Both the position numbers and the translations under genes were made by a program. The notes under the pieces are model-generated. The model had not been told where the DNA came from and searched no databases. It saw only the letters and a list, made by a program, of their open reading frames with translations. From Roseiarcus sp963794155 (GTDB taxonomy: Bacteria > Pseudomonadota > Alphaproteobacteria > Rhizobiales > Beijerinckiaceae): a DNA stretch of 64,000 nt. Position 1 is the stretch's first letter. Every line of letters starts with the position of its first letter. Shown here piece after piece: positions 36,466 through 45,136 of this stretch. The stretch covers positions 62,001 to 126,000 of the forward strand of contig CAWCCX010000011.1 in NCBI GenBank assembly GCA_963794155.1, in the 5' to 3' direction.

Positions 36466-36756
36466 ATGGCCAAAGCCTATTGGATTTCCACTTATCGATC
36501 GGTCAGCAACCCGGATGCGATGGCGGCCTACGCCAAGCTGGCGGGTCCGGCGCTCACCGCCGCCGGCGGGCGTTTCCTGGCGCGCGGAACGCCGGCGCAT
36601 GTCTACGAGGCCGGCCTGAAGCAGCGCACGGTGCTGCTCGAATTTGACAGCGTGGAGGCGGCGCGAGCGGCGCATGACGGCCCGGCCTATCAAGAGGCGC
36701 TGGCCGCGCTCGCCGGCGGAGCCGATCGGGAGATTCGCATCGTCGAGGGGGTGTAG
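36466..36756 (+). CDS. DUF1330 family protein
   Basis: A 96-residue ferredoxin-like-fold protein: KAYWISTYRSVSNPDAMAAY, ARGTPAHVYEAG, RTVLLEFDSVEAARA and YQEALAAL, which is the DUF1330 pattern. AGGGGAGAGAAGCAGG precedes the ATG. It starts 27 bases after aceB and is probably co-transcribed with it. Confidence 0.8.
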   Translation: MAKAYWISTYRSVSNPDAMAAYAKLAGPALTAAGGRFLARGTPAHVYEAGLKQRTVLLEFDSVEAARAAHDGPAYQEALAALAGGADREIRIVEGV

Positions 36757-36760
36757 CGGC

Positions 36761-36860
36761 GGATAAATTCCCTGCTCCGGCGAAAAAATTCCCTCGGGCG
36801 GAAAAAATTCCCTGCTCGCCCGAAAAAATTCCGTGCTCGCTCGAAACAATTCCCTGCTCG
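36761..36860. repeat. Five tandem copies of a ~20-bp repeat
   Basis: Imperfect units sharing AAATTCCCTGCTCG recur with a 19-21-base period across 36761-36860 (core ATTCC at 36767, 36788, 36807, 36828 and 36849). The array fills the space between the convergent DUF1330 and DUF2214 genes. It is not CRISPR-like because there are no unique spacers. Confidence 0.75.
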
Positions 36861-36905
36861 GGTTCCTGCGCAACCCCTTGTTCGGACGCGCCTTCCTCTT
36901 GACCG

Positions 36906-37358
36906 CTACATCCCGTAGCCGCGCGCCATCGCCGCCGCGCAGAGCGGAATGAGGGCGAAGAGGCCCGCCTCGACATAGAGCGCCCGCCGCAATTGGGCGA
37001 TCTCCTCCGCCGGCGGGCGGAACGACGGGTCGGCGCGGACCTTTCTCCGCCAGACGATGTAGAGATAGGTCGGCGCGACCGAGAGGAGGCCGATCCCGGC
37101 GAACAGCGCCATCTTGGCCCAGAAAAAGATGTTGACGAAATAATAGTCGACGCCCTTGGCGCCGAAGAACACCCTGAGCACCCCGGCGGCGAGCGCCAGC
37201 GCCGCCATGATGCCGAACCAGGCGTCGATGCGCGCCACCCTCAGCGCCGTTCGGCCGTCGATTGCGCCGCCGGTGAGGAAGATCTCGGCCGACAGGATCG
37301 CGGCGAGCGAAAACACCGCCAGGTGATGGAAGCTCGCCAAGAGCCAGTCGACGAACAT
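36906..37358 (-). CDS. DUF2214 family membrane protein
   Basis: A 150-residue protein with four hydrophobic segments (FVDWLLASFHHLAVFSLAAI; WFGIMAALALAAGVLRVFFG; FFWAKMALFAGIGLLSVAPT; LYVEAGLFALIPLCAAAMA). It shows the DUF2214 hallmarks H-H in SFHHLA and the PTYLYIVWRR loop. The ATG at 37358 is chosen because the first membrane segment begins here; an upstream ATG would add a Gly-rich, non-conserved leader. Function unknown. Confidence 0.75.
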   Translation of the reverse strand: MFVDWLLASFHHLAVFSLAAILSAEIFLTGGAIDGRTALRVARIDAWFGIMAALALAAGVLRVFFGAKGVDYYFVNIFFWAKMALFAGIGLLSVAPTYLYIVWRRKVRADPSFRPPAEEIAQLRRALYVEAGLFALIPLCAAAMARGYGM

Positions 37359-37432
37359 GAATCCCAAGCCCCTGAATCCCGAGCCTCCGCCTGGGTCCCC
37401 CTTGTCGGGCGATCCAAGGGTTGTCAAATCAA

Positions 37433-37461
37433 TTGACTTTGGCGGACGCGCTGCCTATAGG
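37433..37461 (+). promoter_or_regulatory. Promoter of rplU-rpmA
   Basis: TTGACT (37433-37438), a 17-base spacer, and TATAGG (37456-37461): close to the sigma-70 consensus. Transcription would start near 37468, leaving a leader of about 160 bases before rplU. Confidence 0.75.
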
Positions 37462-37475
37462 CTCCGCTTTGCTGG

Positions 37476-37507
37476 AGCGCGGCCGAAAAGCCGCGCTTTT
37501 GGTTTTG
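37476..37507 (+). promoter_or_regulatory. Hairpin with T-rich tail in the rplU leader (possible attenuator)
   Basis: AGCGCGGC (37476-37483), loop CGAAAA, then GCCGCGCT (37490-37497), followed by TTTTGGTTTT. It lies just after the predicted transcription start. This could be an attenuator comparable to L21 leader structures, or leftover termination of upstream transcription. Confidence 0.5.
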
Positions 37508-37631
37508 AGCCGAGCCTCAATTCCCGGCGTTCGCCGCGGTTCGCGAGAGCCGCAATTTCGGTCCACTGCCAAGAAGCCGGCCTGCGCGAATGTTTCGCGT
37601 AACAAGCCGGGCGGAACACGGGGAAAAAACG

Positions 37632-38018
37632 ATGTTCGCAGTCATCAAGACCGGCGGCAAGCAGTACAAGGTCGCCGCCGACAACAAGATCACGGTCATG
37701 GCGCTGCCCGGCGAAGCGGGCGAGAGGATCGTGTTCGACGAGGTGCTGGCGCTGTTCGACGGAGAGGCCCACCATGTCGGCGCCCCGCGCGTTCAAGGCG
37801 CGAGCGTGGTCGGCGAAATCGTCGAGCAGACGCGCGGCCCCAAGGTCGTCGCGTTCAAGAAGCGCCGGCGCAAGAATTCGAAGCGCAAGCGCGGCCATCG
37901 GCAGGATCTCACGATCGTCCGGGTGACCGAGATTCTGCCCGGCGCCGCGCCGAAAGCCGCAGCCCGCGGCAAAGAGGCTCAAGCGAACGATTCCCTCGTC
38001 CGCTCGAATGCGCTATAG
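37632..38018 (+). CDS. rplU: Large-subunit ribosomal protein bL21
   Basis: A 128-residue protein opening MFAVIKTGGKQYKVAADNKI, with KVVAFKKRRRKNSKRKRGHR and the ending DLTIVRVTEI, the bL21 signature. The C-terminal roughly 25 Ala/Lys-rich residues are an alphaproteobacterial extension. It is followed 60 bases later by rpmA, the universal arrangement. Confidence 0.95.
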   Translation: MFAVIKTGGKQYKVAADNKITVMALPGEAGERIVFDEVLALFDGEAHHVGAPRVQGASVVGEIVEQTRGPKVVAFKKRRRKNSKRKRGHRQDLTIVRVTEILPGAAPKAAARGKEAQANDSLVRSNAL

Positions 38019-38078
38019 GGGAAGCAATCTTGCCGCGCGCTTTGAGCGCCGGCCCCTCGAAGTTTTGGAGCAAGGTCC

Positions 38079-38345
38079 ATGGCCCATAAGAAAGCAGGCG
38101 GTTCGTCGCGCAACGGGCGCGATTCGGACGGCCGCCGTCTGGGCGTGAAGAAGTTCGGCGGTGAACGCGTGATTGGCGGCATGATTCTTGTACGTCAGCG
38201 AGGGACCAAGTTTCACCCCGGGCGTAATGTCGGCATCGGTACGGACCATACTTTGTTCGCCACCGCCGCCGGCGAGGTCGCCTTCGAGTGTAAAGGCGAC
38301 GGACGCCAATATGTATCGGTGCGCGCCCAAAGCGCGACAGAATAA
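38079..38345 (+). CDS. rpmA: Large-subunit ribosomal protein bL27
   Basis: An 88-residue protein starting MAHKKAGGSSRNGRDSDGRR, with GVKKFGGERVIGGMILVRQR and GTKFHPG. The normal N-terminus (no cleavable extension) reaches towards the peptidyl-transferase centre. It is co-transcribed with rplU. Confidence 0.96.
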   Translation: MAHKKAGGSSRNGRDSDGRRLGVKKFGGERVIGGMILVRQRGTKFHPGRNVGIGTDHTLFATAAGEVAFECKGDGRQYVSVRAQSATE

Positions 38346-38371
38346 AGCGGGGAGCAGACGAGAACCCCGCT
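38346..38371 (+). terminator. Hairpin directly after rpmA
   Basis: AGCGGGG (38346-38352) and CCCCGCT (38365-38371) form a stem starting at the stop codon. With no T tract it may stabilise the 3' end rather than terminate. Confidence 0.4.
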
Positions 38372-38466
38372 TCGGCGACAAGCCCCCGCGGACGTTCTCG
38401 AACATAAAGCTTCGAGATGAGATTGAAGGCCAAGAGCCTCAATAACCGTCCGGTAAGCCGAGCTTA

Positions 38467-38505
38467 CGAAGGGGATGCGGTCGCCGCATCCCCTTCGTCG
38501 TTTTC
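38467..38505 (+). terminator. Strong rho-independent terminator after rplU-rpmA
   Basis: A perfect 14-bp stem (CGAAGGGGATGCGG / CCGCATCCCCTTCG) with a TCG loop, followed by TCGTTTT. Confidence 0.85.
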
Positions 38506-38540
38506 GGCCCCTTGAAAAGGGGACGCTGACCGGAGAGACC

Positions 38541-39152
38541 ATGTTCCCCGATCTTGCCAGAGACGATGTGTTCCGCATCGAGACGCCGCGGCTATGGCTG
38601 CGCTGGCCGAGAATCTGCGACGCGCCGGCGATCCACAAATTTTGCAGCCAATGGGAAGTCGCCCGCTTTACCGCCCGCATCCCTCACCCTTATCCCCAAG
38701 GCTCGGCCGAGCGTTTCATCTACGCGGCGCGGGAAGCCAACGCCTCCGGACGCGACCTGACCCTGGTCATGACCCCGATCAAGGGAAAGCGGGACGCGGT
38801 CGGCTCGATCAGCCTCGAATCGCGCGGCAAGGACCGCTTGGCGCTCGGCTACGTGCTCGCGCCGGAGGTCTGGGGCAAGGGCCTCGCCAGCGAGGCCGCC
38901 CAAGCGATGATCGACGCCGGCTTCGGGCTGACGCCCGCGGTCGAGATCCTGGCCAGCGTCAGGGTCGAGAATTCGCCCTCGCATGGGGTGCTGGAGAAGT
39001 GCGGCTTCGTCCTTGCGGGCACCGGCCCGCAAGGCGCGCCGGCGCGCGGCGGCATGATGCCCTGCCACAGCTTCCGCCTCGCTCGCCCGGATTGGGCGGC
39101 GGCCGCAGACCAGCGCCGCAAGGCGTCCGCCGCGTTGGCGCGCGCGTCGTGA
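38541..39152 (+). CDS. GNAT-family N-acetyltransferase (RimJ/RimL type)
   Basis: A 203-residue acetyltransferase with IETPRLWLRWPRICDAPAIH, LALGYVLAPEVWGKGLASEA (acetyl-CoA binding) and SVRVENSPSHGVLEKCGFV. It lies between rpmA and obgE, a position commonly occupied by such a gene in Rhizobiales. GGAGAG precedes the ATG at 38541. The acceptor (ribosomal N-terminus or small molecule) is unknown. Confidence 0.85.
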   Translation: MFPDLARDDVFRIETPRLWLRWPRICDAPAIHKFCSQWEVARFTARIPHPYPQGSAERFIYAAREANASGRDLTLVMTPIKGKRDAVGSISLESRGKDRLALGYVLAPEVWGKGLASEAAQAMIDAGFGLTPAVEILASVRVENSPSHGVLEKCGFVLAGTGPQGAPARGGMMPCHSFRLARPDWAAAADQRRKASAALARAS

Positions 39153-39198
39153 TATGGCTTGCGGATGATCGCTGCGCCGCCGCCATTCGGACTGAAAT

Positions 39199-39320
39199 CC
39201 TCGTCCTTCGAGACGCGCGCTTCGCGGGCTCCTTGAGGCATGAGGATCTGCGTGCGCGCCGCGAGCACATGGCCCTCGTTCTGAGGAGCTATGCGAAGCG
39301 TCGCGTCTCGAAGGACGCGA
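39199..39320. repeat. Two inverted copies of a Rhizobiales-type palindromic repeat
   Basis: Copy A (about 39199-39250) contains CTCGTCCTTCGAGACGCGCG and then GAGGCATGAGG; copy B (about 39271-39320) contains CCCTCGTTCTGAGGAGC and then GCGTCTCGAAGGACGCG. The pattern of CTGAGGAGC and TCTCGAAGGA arms is characteristic of a very common dispersed intergenic repeat in this order. The copies face each other, so a large cruciform is possible. It fills the space between the GNAT gene and obgE. Confidence 0.7.
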
Positions 39321-39381
39321 TCGAGTATTCCGACGCGGCGTCGATCGAATCTGCCGGAAGCCTTGTGACGGGTCGGCGACG

Positions 39382-40461
39382 ATGAAGTTTCTGGATCAGG
39401 CGCGAGTCTATATCCGCTCCGGCGACGGCGGGGCGGGCGCCGTGTCGTTCCGGCGGGAGAAATTCATCGAGTTCGGCGGCCCGGATGGCGGCGACGGCGG
39501 GCGCGGCGGCGACGTCGCAGTCGAATGCGCCGAGGGGCTCAACACTCTGATCGACTTTCGCTACCAGCAGCATTTCAAAGCCAAGACCGGGATGCACGGC
39601 ATGGGCCGCAATCGCGCCGGCGGGCGGGGCGCGGATGCGGTGCTGAAAGTTCCGGTCGGAACGCAGGTCTTCGACGAGGAGAGCGGGGCGATGCTCGCAG
39701 ACCTCAAGGAGCCTGGCGAGCGGGTCGTCGTCGCCGCGGGCGGAAATGGCGGCTTCGGCAACGCCCATTTCACGACCTCGACCAATCGCGCGCCGCGCCG
39801 AGCCAATCCCGGCCAGAGCGGGGTCGAGCGCACGCTCCTGCTCAGGCTCAAGCTGATCGCCGACGCCGGCCTGATCGGTCTGCCGAACGCCGGCAAATCG
39901 ACCTTCCTCGCCGCCGTTTCGGCCGCCAAGCCCAAGATCGCCGACTATCCGTTCACGACCGTGCATCCCGGCCTCGGCGTGGTGAAAATCGACGGCCGCG
40001 ACTTCGTGCTCGCCGACATTCCCGGCCTCATCGAGGGAGCGCATGAGGGTCACGGCCTCGGCGACCGGTTCCTTGGCCATGTCGAGCGCTGCGGCGCTCT
40101 GGTGCATCTCGTCGACGCGACCAGCGCCAACGCCGGCGCCGACTACCGCACGGTGCGGCGCGAGCTCACCGCCTATGGCGCAGGGCTTGATGAAAAAGCC
40201 GAGATCGTCGCGCTGTCGAAGGTCGACGCGGTCGACGAGGAGACGGGCAAAAAGCAGATGGAACGGTTGAAGCGGGCGATGCGAAGCTTCGGGCCGCCGC
40301 TTGCTGAAGGCGCTAAGCGCGCCAGCCCTTTGTTGCTGGCGACGGCGACGCGAACCGGCGTGACCGAGGTGTTGCGCGCGACAATGGCTGCAATCGAGTC
40401 CCGGCGCGCGGACGAGGCCGCGGCGGGCGCGCGGCCGGCGCAATGGGCGCCGTCGATTTAG
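39382..40461 (+). CDS. obgE: GTPase ObgE/CgtA
   Basis: A 359-residue ribosome-associated GTPase. The glycine-rich Obg fold (RVYIRSGDGGAGAVSFRREK; FGGPDGGDGGRGGD) is followed by the G domain: G1 GLPNAGKST, G2/G3 YPFTTVHPGLG and DIPGLIEGAHEGHGLG, and G4 SKVD. It acts in 50S maturation and stringent-response control. The length without a long C-terminal extension is common in alphaproteobacteria. Confidence 0.95.
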   Translation: MKFLDQARVYIRSGDGGAGAVSFRREKFIEFGGPDGGDGGRGGDVAVECAEGLNTLIDFRYQQHFKAKTGMHGMGRNRAGGRGADAVLKVPVGTQVFDEESGAMLADLKEPGERVVVAAGGNGGFGNAHFTTSTNRAPRRANPGQSGVERTLLLRLKLIADAGLIGLPNAGKSTFLAAVSAAKPKIADYPFTTVHPGLGVVKIDGRDFVLADIPGLIEGAHEGHGLGDRFLGHVERCGALVHLVDATSANAGADYRTVRRELTAYGAGLDEKAEIVALSKVDAVDEETGKKQMERLKRAMRSFGPPLAEGAKRASPLLLATATRTGVTEVLRATMAAIESRRADEAAAGARPAQWAPSI

Positions 40462-40508
40462 TCTTTGCTCCTTGGGGCTGCGATCGGACGCCATGGCGAG
40501 GAGCAATA

Positions 40509-40564
40509 GGGCGTCGAAAGACGCCCGTCATTTGACGGGCCATGGGGGCGTCGAAAGGCGCCGG
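40509..40564. other. Cluster of GAAA-capped hairpins downstream of obgE
   Basis: GGGCGTC-GAAA-GACGCCC (40509-40526) is followed by CCCGTCA-TT-TGACGGG (40524-40539), the two sharing CCC so they exclude each other, and then by GGCGTC-GAAA-GGCGCC. The stretch 40462-40683 has no gene. It could be a processed 3' end, a small RNA, or a decayed repeat; no T tract follows. Confidence 0.4.
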
Positions 40565-40683
40565 AGCGGTCGTCAGTTGGTCGGCTGGTCGAGCCTGTCC
40601 TGTCCGACGCGCGGCTCGCGCGGCGCCGACATCTGGTATATGCGCCTTGTGTGAGGCGGCTACGTGATTCTCGATTGCTCAGT

Positions 40684-41544
40684 CTAACCGGACGGTTGCC
40701 GCCATTGTTCCGCGTCCGCGAACCCCCCGGTAACGAGGCCAGCGGCCTCAATCTGGCGACGCAGCTCAGGCGACGTCAGCGCGGCCAATTCCTCCCGGTA
40801 GCGGTAGCCCGGCGCGGATCCGGGGAACACCGACGCGGTCGCGGGATGGGAATAGATTTCGCTGACGCCATCGGGCAGACGCGCGATGAGCCCCGCGAGC
40901 CGCGCTTCCGTCATCGCTCCGCTCCAGGCGAGCCCGAAGACCTGATCGGGCGTGGCTAGGCCGCCGCGCCTGAGACGCAGGCGCTGAAGCCGCGCCCAGG
41001 GGCGGGCCGCAGTCGCCGCCAGACGGGAGCTTCCGCCTTCGATCCGCTTCAGGACCGCCCGGGGCTCCAGCGGCGCGCGAACGGCGCGCACGCCAAATTG
41101 CGCCGCGTGGTCGAGAATGGCTGAGGTCACCGACGGGTGGAGGTGAAAATGCCTGTGTCCGCTCACGTGATCGAGCTTAAGCCCGGTCGCGCGGAAGGCC
41201 TCGAACTGGGCGCGGATCTCCGCCAACATCTGCCTGCGGACTCGAGGCAAGAAGGATATGGCCGCACCGACCCGCGCCATGTCGGTCCGCAATCGTCCAT
41301 GCGCGTCGACGAGGTCGGGTGCGGCGGAGGCCGGCAGAACGGGCAGCGCGTCGACAAGGGCGAGATGTAGTCCAACCGCGAGCCGGGGCAGCCGGCGCGC
41401 TGTTTCGACGGCGCCCGCCGCCGCCGGCGCTCCGACCATCAGGCTCGCAGCCGTGAGCACGCCTTCGAGGTGGGCGATCTCGACCGCGCGGTTCACTTCG
41501 TCGGCGAGGCCAAAATCGTCGGCGGTGACGATCAGATATTTCAC
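40684..41544 (-). CDS. hpnK: ChbG/HpnK family deacetylase, hopanoid biosynthesis-associated
   Basis: A 286-residue YdjC-fold deacetylase. Metal and catalytic motifs are TADDFGLADEVNRAVE, GLHLALVD, LDHVSGHRHFHLHPSV and SEIYSHPA. In hopanoid producers HpnK deacetylates a glucosaminyl-hopanoid intermediate on the way to bacteriohopane cyclitol ether. It uses a GTG start whose GTGA overlaps the stop of the small gene upstream. Other hpn genes are not in the window, so the hopanoid role is by family resemblance. Confidence 0.82.
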   Translation of the reverse strand: MKYLIVTADDFGLADEVNRAVEIAHLEGVLTAASLMVGAPAAAGAVETARRLPRLAVGLHLALVDALPVLPASAAPDLVDAHGRLRTDMARVGAAISFLPRVRRQMLAEIRAQFEAFRATGLKLDHVSGHRHFHLHPSVTSAILDHAAQFGVRAVRAPLEPRAVLKRIEGGSSRLAATAARPWARLQRLRLRRGGLATPDQVFGLAWSGAMTEARLAGLIARLPDGVSEIYSHPATASVFPGSAPGYRYREELAALTSPELRRQIEAAGLVTGGFADAEQWRQPSG

Positions 41545-41706
41545 TGCCTGGTCGCCCGCGGCTCGCGCAGAAAAACGAAGAACTCCGAGCCCTCGCGCAG
41601 GCGCCGCTTCATCATGTCGGACTCAGACCATCTCGCCGACAATCGAGGTCGTCGGGCTCGCGGCGACGAAGACCCCGATCATCTTCGGCATGAAAGTCAG
41701 CGTCAT
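41541..41706 (-). pseudogene. Small gene between the DUF6311 gene and hpnK, frameshifted
   Basis: From ATG 41706 the frame reads MTLTFMPKMIGVFVAASPTT then SIVGEMV and stops; removal of one base near 41627 joins it to ESDMMKRRLREGSEFFVFLR followed by EPRATRQ, ending at 41541. The repaired protein has about 54 residues. Its start overlaps the repaired end of the DUF6311 gene (ATGA) and its stop overlaps the hpnK start (GTGA), which argues that it is a real coupled cistron. Family unknown to me. Confidence 0.45.
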
Positions 41707-43830
41707 CTCCGGGGCTGGCTCGCAGCTGCGTCGGCGCTTGTATCGAAATCGCCCACATAGGCGATTCTACCCGGCCGCAATTCCACGATGTTGAGCCCGC
41801 GCCTGTCGGGTGACAGAATTCGCACCGTTCACGAAGAGGCCTGAGCTGTTCGAGGCGCGCGCGCCGCCGCTGACTGCGCGAACGTCGATATCAAACGGCC
41901 GTCCGTCAACAACCACTTCCTTGTCAGGCGAGACCGCCTCCTTGACCACTCGGCCATTGACGAGAAGGGCGGCGTAGGAGCCCTGACCGGCCAAGTCCTC
42001 GAGATGCGCAGCACCGCGCGAATTCATAAGCTCGACGAAATCGCTCGAAAGGCGCTTGGCCGCGTCCTCCCGGATGACGAGGGCGAGCGCGCATTCCTCG
42101 CTGCAATCCTGCACGAGCCCATCAGGCGACACGTCAGATGCCAGTGGCGCAAAACGGAGCAACCCCGCTGGGTTGGGCCGCGCGTCAGCCGGAGGAACGA
42201 TCAGGCGGCCGTCGAAGAGCGCAAGTCGGCTCAGTGCTGGCGCTCCCGTTCGCGTCCACAACTCCAGGATGCTGTTGTTGATCAAGTAGAGCACGCCGGG
42301 GTCCAGGTTATCACCCGCGAGGACTTTCTTGTCCTCGGCGATGTTCACGCTGGTCTCCGCCGCGGTCGACATGTCCTGGGCATAATAAAACCAATTCATC
42401 GGGATCCTGCGGGGAAAGGCGATGCTCCCAAGCTTCAATAGGATCGCGATGTTTTCGACATCGGGACCGACGATATCCGGAGAGACATAGATCCACTTTG
42501 CCGCACTCGCGATTGCGCGCCACGGGTCTGTGCTCGACGTGAACTCCCGTCCCCGGCCCGCGGTCCCGGCCTTTACGGATCGGGCCAACGGAGCCAAGTC
42601 CCAGACCTGGATGAGCAAGGCGGCGGTGAGGATTGCAAGCGCCGCTCTCCGGTCCACGGTCAGCGTCAGAAGGACGCCCGAGAGAAGGACAAAATAGGTG
42701 ATCGGCCATCCAAACCTTCCGGACGACCTAAAGATGGACAACACGCGGGCCACCAGCGGCAGATTGTCGATGTTAAGCGACAGTATGACGTGGCCGAAGG
42801 CCGTCACAGTTGGAGAGACCGCCATCACGTACCAGACAACAAACGCTGGCGTGAGCCACAGCGCCGCATGTCTCAGGCGCCTTGCATCTTGGCCTCGCCG
42901 CAGCGCCAAACTCACGGCGCCTGCCAGAACGAGAAGAAATCCGCCAAGTCCGAGATACTGGTAGCCTTCGTATTGTGCCCAGCCAGTCGTCCACGACGGC
43001 AGGATTGACGACGTGCCCATCGGGTTGAACCAGGCGAGCGGATCCATCGTGAAGAGTCCGAGATCCGCGCCCACATTGGTCAGAACCAGTATTCCAGTCA
43101 CCCAGGCCGCGATCAAACCGGAGAGGGCGATGACCGCCGAGCCAAGGACGAGCGGAGCGAGCGAATGGAGCCATCCCTCCTGCTCGCGCAGGCGCCGGAC
43201 GGACCTGCGGACGAGGTCCATCCCTGCGATTGGGGCCACCATCGGGACGAAGTAGGGATGAAGGGCGATCACCAGCGCGTGCAGGCCCGCGTATCTCGTT
43301 ACCGCTACCCTATCGGACTTGGGCCGCAGAAAGATGGAAAACGCCCCAACGATTAGCCACTGCGACGACAGCGAATTGTGAAGCCACCGGAAGGGGAGGA
43401 TCGGCGCAACCGCTACGAGAGCGGCGCCCAACGCCGAACCGAGAGGGCGTCCCGACAAATCCAGGAACAGCCCGAAGGCGAGGCTGTAAGAGAGAAACAC
43501 CGAGATGAGCAGCCACCACCCCTCGAACTGAAAGGGGTAAGGCAAGAGTGGGGAAAGCAGCTTCAGCGGAATGGACACCAGCGGGTTGCTGTCCGTGGCG
43601 ATTAGTGGCATCCCATTTGGATAGGCGACCAGACGCGACAACCCTAAGGGCCATTGCCAGTCGCTGAAACGGAAGGCTGTCCAGCCAAGAAACGCCTGGA
43701 AGGGATCCTCGTTGTCTTTCAACCAGCCCACATTCATTGGGTCGAGTATCGACAAACTGTAGAACCACCAAAAAAGAAAAAGCGGCGCCGCGAGATAATG
43801 CAGCCGAGTCATAGGACTGGAGGGGCCCAT
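41703..43830 (-). CDS. DUF6311-like multi-pass membrane protein (C-terminal frame change)
   Basis: About 708 residues when repaired, with roughly ten membrane helices in the first 430 residues (YLAAPLFLFWWFYSLSILDP; AFGLFLDLSG). The aqueous C-terminal domain suggests a GT-C-like topology. Conserved-looking features are YPNGMPLIATDSNPLVSIPL and a large periplasmic region with FRSSGRFGWPITY. The start frame ends at 41767 in a poor tail; a one-base shift near 41823-41829 gives VRILSPDRRGLNIVELRPGR and a stop at 41703. It is divergent from a GT2 gene, so a role in lipid-linked sugar or surface glycan transfer is plausible (inference). Confidence 0.7.
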
Positions 43831-44037
43831 CCGTGTTTCCTGATAACTCTACAAATGCCGTCGCTAATTTCGGGATGGCCCGTCGGGTTGATAAACTGTG
43901 GGACGTTGCGCGCGGCAGTCGGGTTTCATCGCGTTCGCCCCTGAGAATCAATATACTCATGCGGCAACGGTTGGGGTAACCTGACTTGAGCGGCGTATAG
44001 AATGTCGTCTTAAGACAAGGCCGCCCGGGAAGGCAAC

Positions 44038-45033
44038 GTGCAAGGTAGGGTGTCGCTCATCGTTCCCGTCTATAACGAAGTGGGCGCCATTGAACCGTTC
44101 ATCAATGCCGTTGAAGCCGCAACTAGCGCCGTGGACGCGGAGCTAGAAATCCTTTTTGTCGACGACGGATCAAGCGATGCGACTTGCGACGAGATCGCCG
44201 CGGCGGCGGAGAGGCACGCCATTCCGATCCAGCTGTTGGCGCTGTCCCGGAATTTCGGAAAAGAGGCCGCGCTCACCGCCGGACTGGATGCTGCCGCCGG
44301 CGACGCGGTCATCCCCATAGACGTGGATCTGCAGCACCCGCCGGAAATCATTCCGCTGTTCATCGAGGAATGGCGCCGCGGAAGCAAGGTCGTTTATGGC
44401 AGGCGGATAGAACGGGGCGGAGAGTCGTGGCTGAGGCGAACGATGTCGCGCATCTTCTATCGCGTCTTCAACGCACTGGCGCAGTCGGACATTCCGCCCG
44501 ATGCTGGCGACTTCCGCCTCATGGATCGTTCCGTCGTGGCCGCTCTGTCGAACTACCGCGAGCGGACTCGATTTATGAAGGGTCTGTTTTCGGCGGTCGG
44601 ATTCAAGACTGCGCATGTTGCGTACGAGACCCCGGCCCGGCAGGTGGGCGCGACCAAGTGGAGTTACTGGAAATTATGGAACTTCGCTCTGGACGGCATA
44701 TTCAGCTTCTCGACAGTCCCGATCCGCATATGGACCTATGTCGGCGCGCTGATCGCCAGCGTGAGCTTGCTCTATGCGCTCTGGATTGTCGCGACGACGC
44801 TGATCCTCGGCCTTGACGTCCCCGGATACGCGTCGCTTATCACCGCCATCCTGTTCATGGGCGGAGTTCAGCTCATATCTCTCGGGATCATAGGTGAATA
44901 TATTGCCCGCATCTTCCTCGAGACGAAGCAGAGGCCGATCTACACCGTTGATCATTCGCGATCGGTTATGGAACGAAGACCGCCGTCAACTCGCCAAAGC
45001 CCAGCCGCCCGCGCGGGCAGCAACGAGGCATAG
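44038..45033 (+). CDS. GT2-family polyprenyl-phosphate glycosyltransferase (GtrB/ArnC-like)
   Basis: A 331-residue membrane glycosyltransferase: VSLIVPVYNEVGAIEPFINA, LFVDDGSSD, FGKEAALTAGLD, DVDLQHPPEIIP (the D-x-D metal site) and RVFNALAQSDIPPDAGDFRL, followed by two C-terminal membrane helices (IWTYVGALIASVSLLYALWI; LITAILFMGGVQLISLGIIG). It starts with GTG at 44038. Such enzymes charge undecaprenyl phosphate with a sugar; the acceptor transferase could be the divergent DUF6311 protein (inference). Confidence 0.85.
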   Translation: MQGRVSLIVPVYNEVGAIEPFINAVEAATSAVDAELEILFVDDGSSDATCDEIAAAAERHAIPIQLLALSRNFGKEAALTAGLDAAAGDAVIPIDVDLQHPPEIIPLFIEEWRRGSKVVYGRRIERGGESWLRRTMSRIFYRVFNALAQSDIPPDAGDFRLMDRSVVAALSNYRERTRFMKGLFSAVGFKTAHVAYETPARQVGATKWSYWKLWNFALDGIFSFSTVPIRIWTYVGALIASVSLLYALWIVATTLILGLDVPGYASLITAILFMGGVQLISLGIIGEYIARIFLETKQRPIYTVDHSRSVMERRPPSTRQSPAARAGSNEA

Positions 45034-45136
45034 ACGGGAAGCGAGAGCGTTGCTCCGTCCAAGAGCGGACGCAAACCGGTTCGACGCTGACACCGCTCTG
45101 GAGGGGCGTATCCGGCCATCAACTGTATTTATGCGT

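Noticed and set aside
36761..36860. A CRISPR array
   Set aside because: The array is head-to-tail repeats without unique spacers, and no cas gene occurs anywhere in the window.
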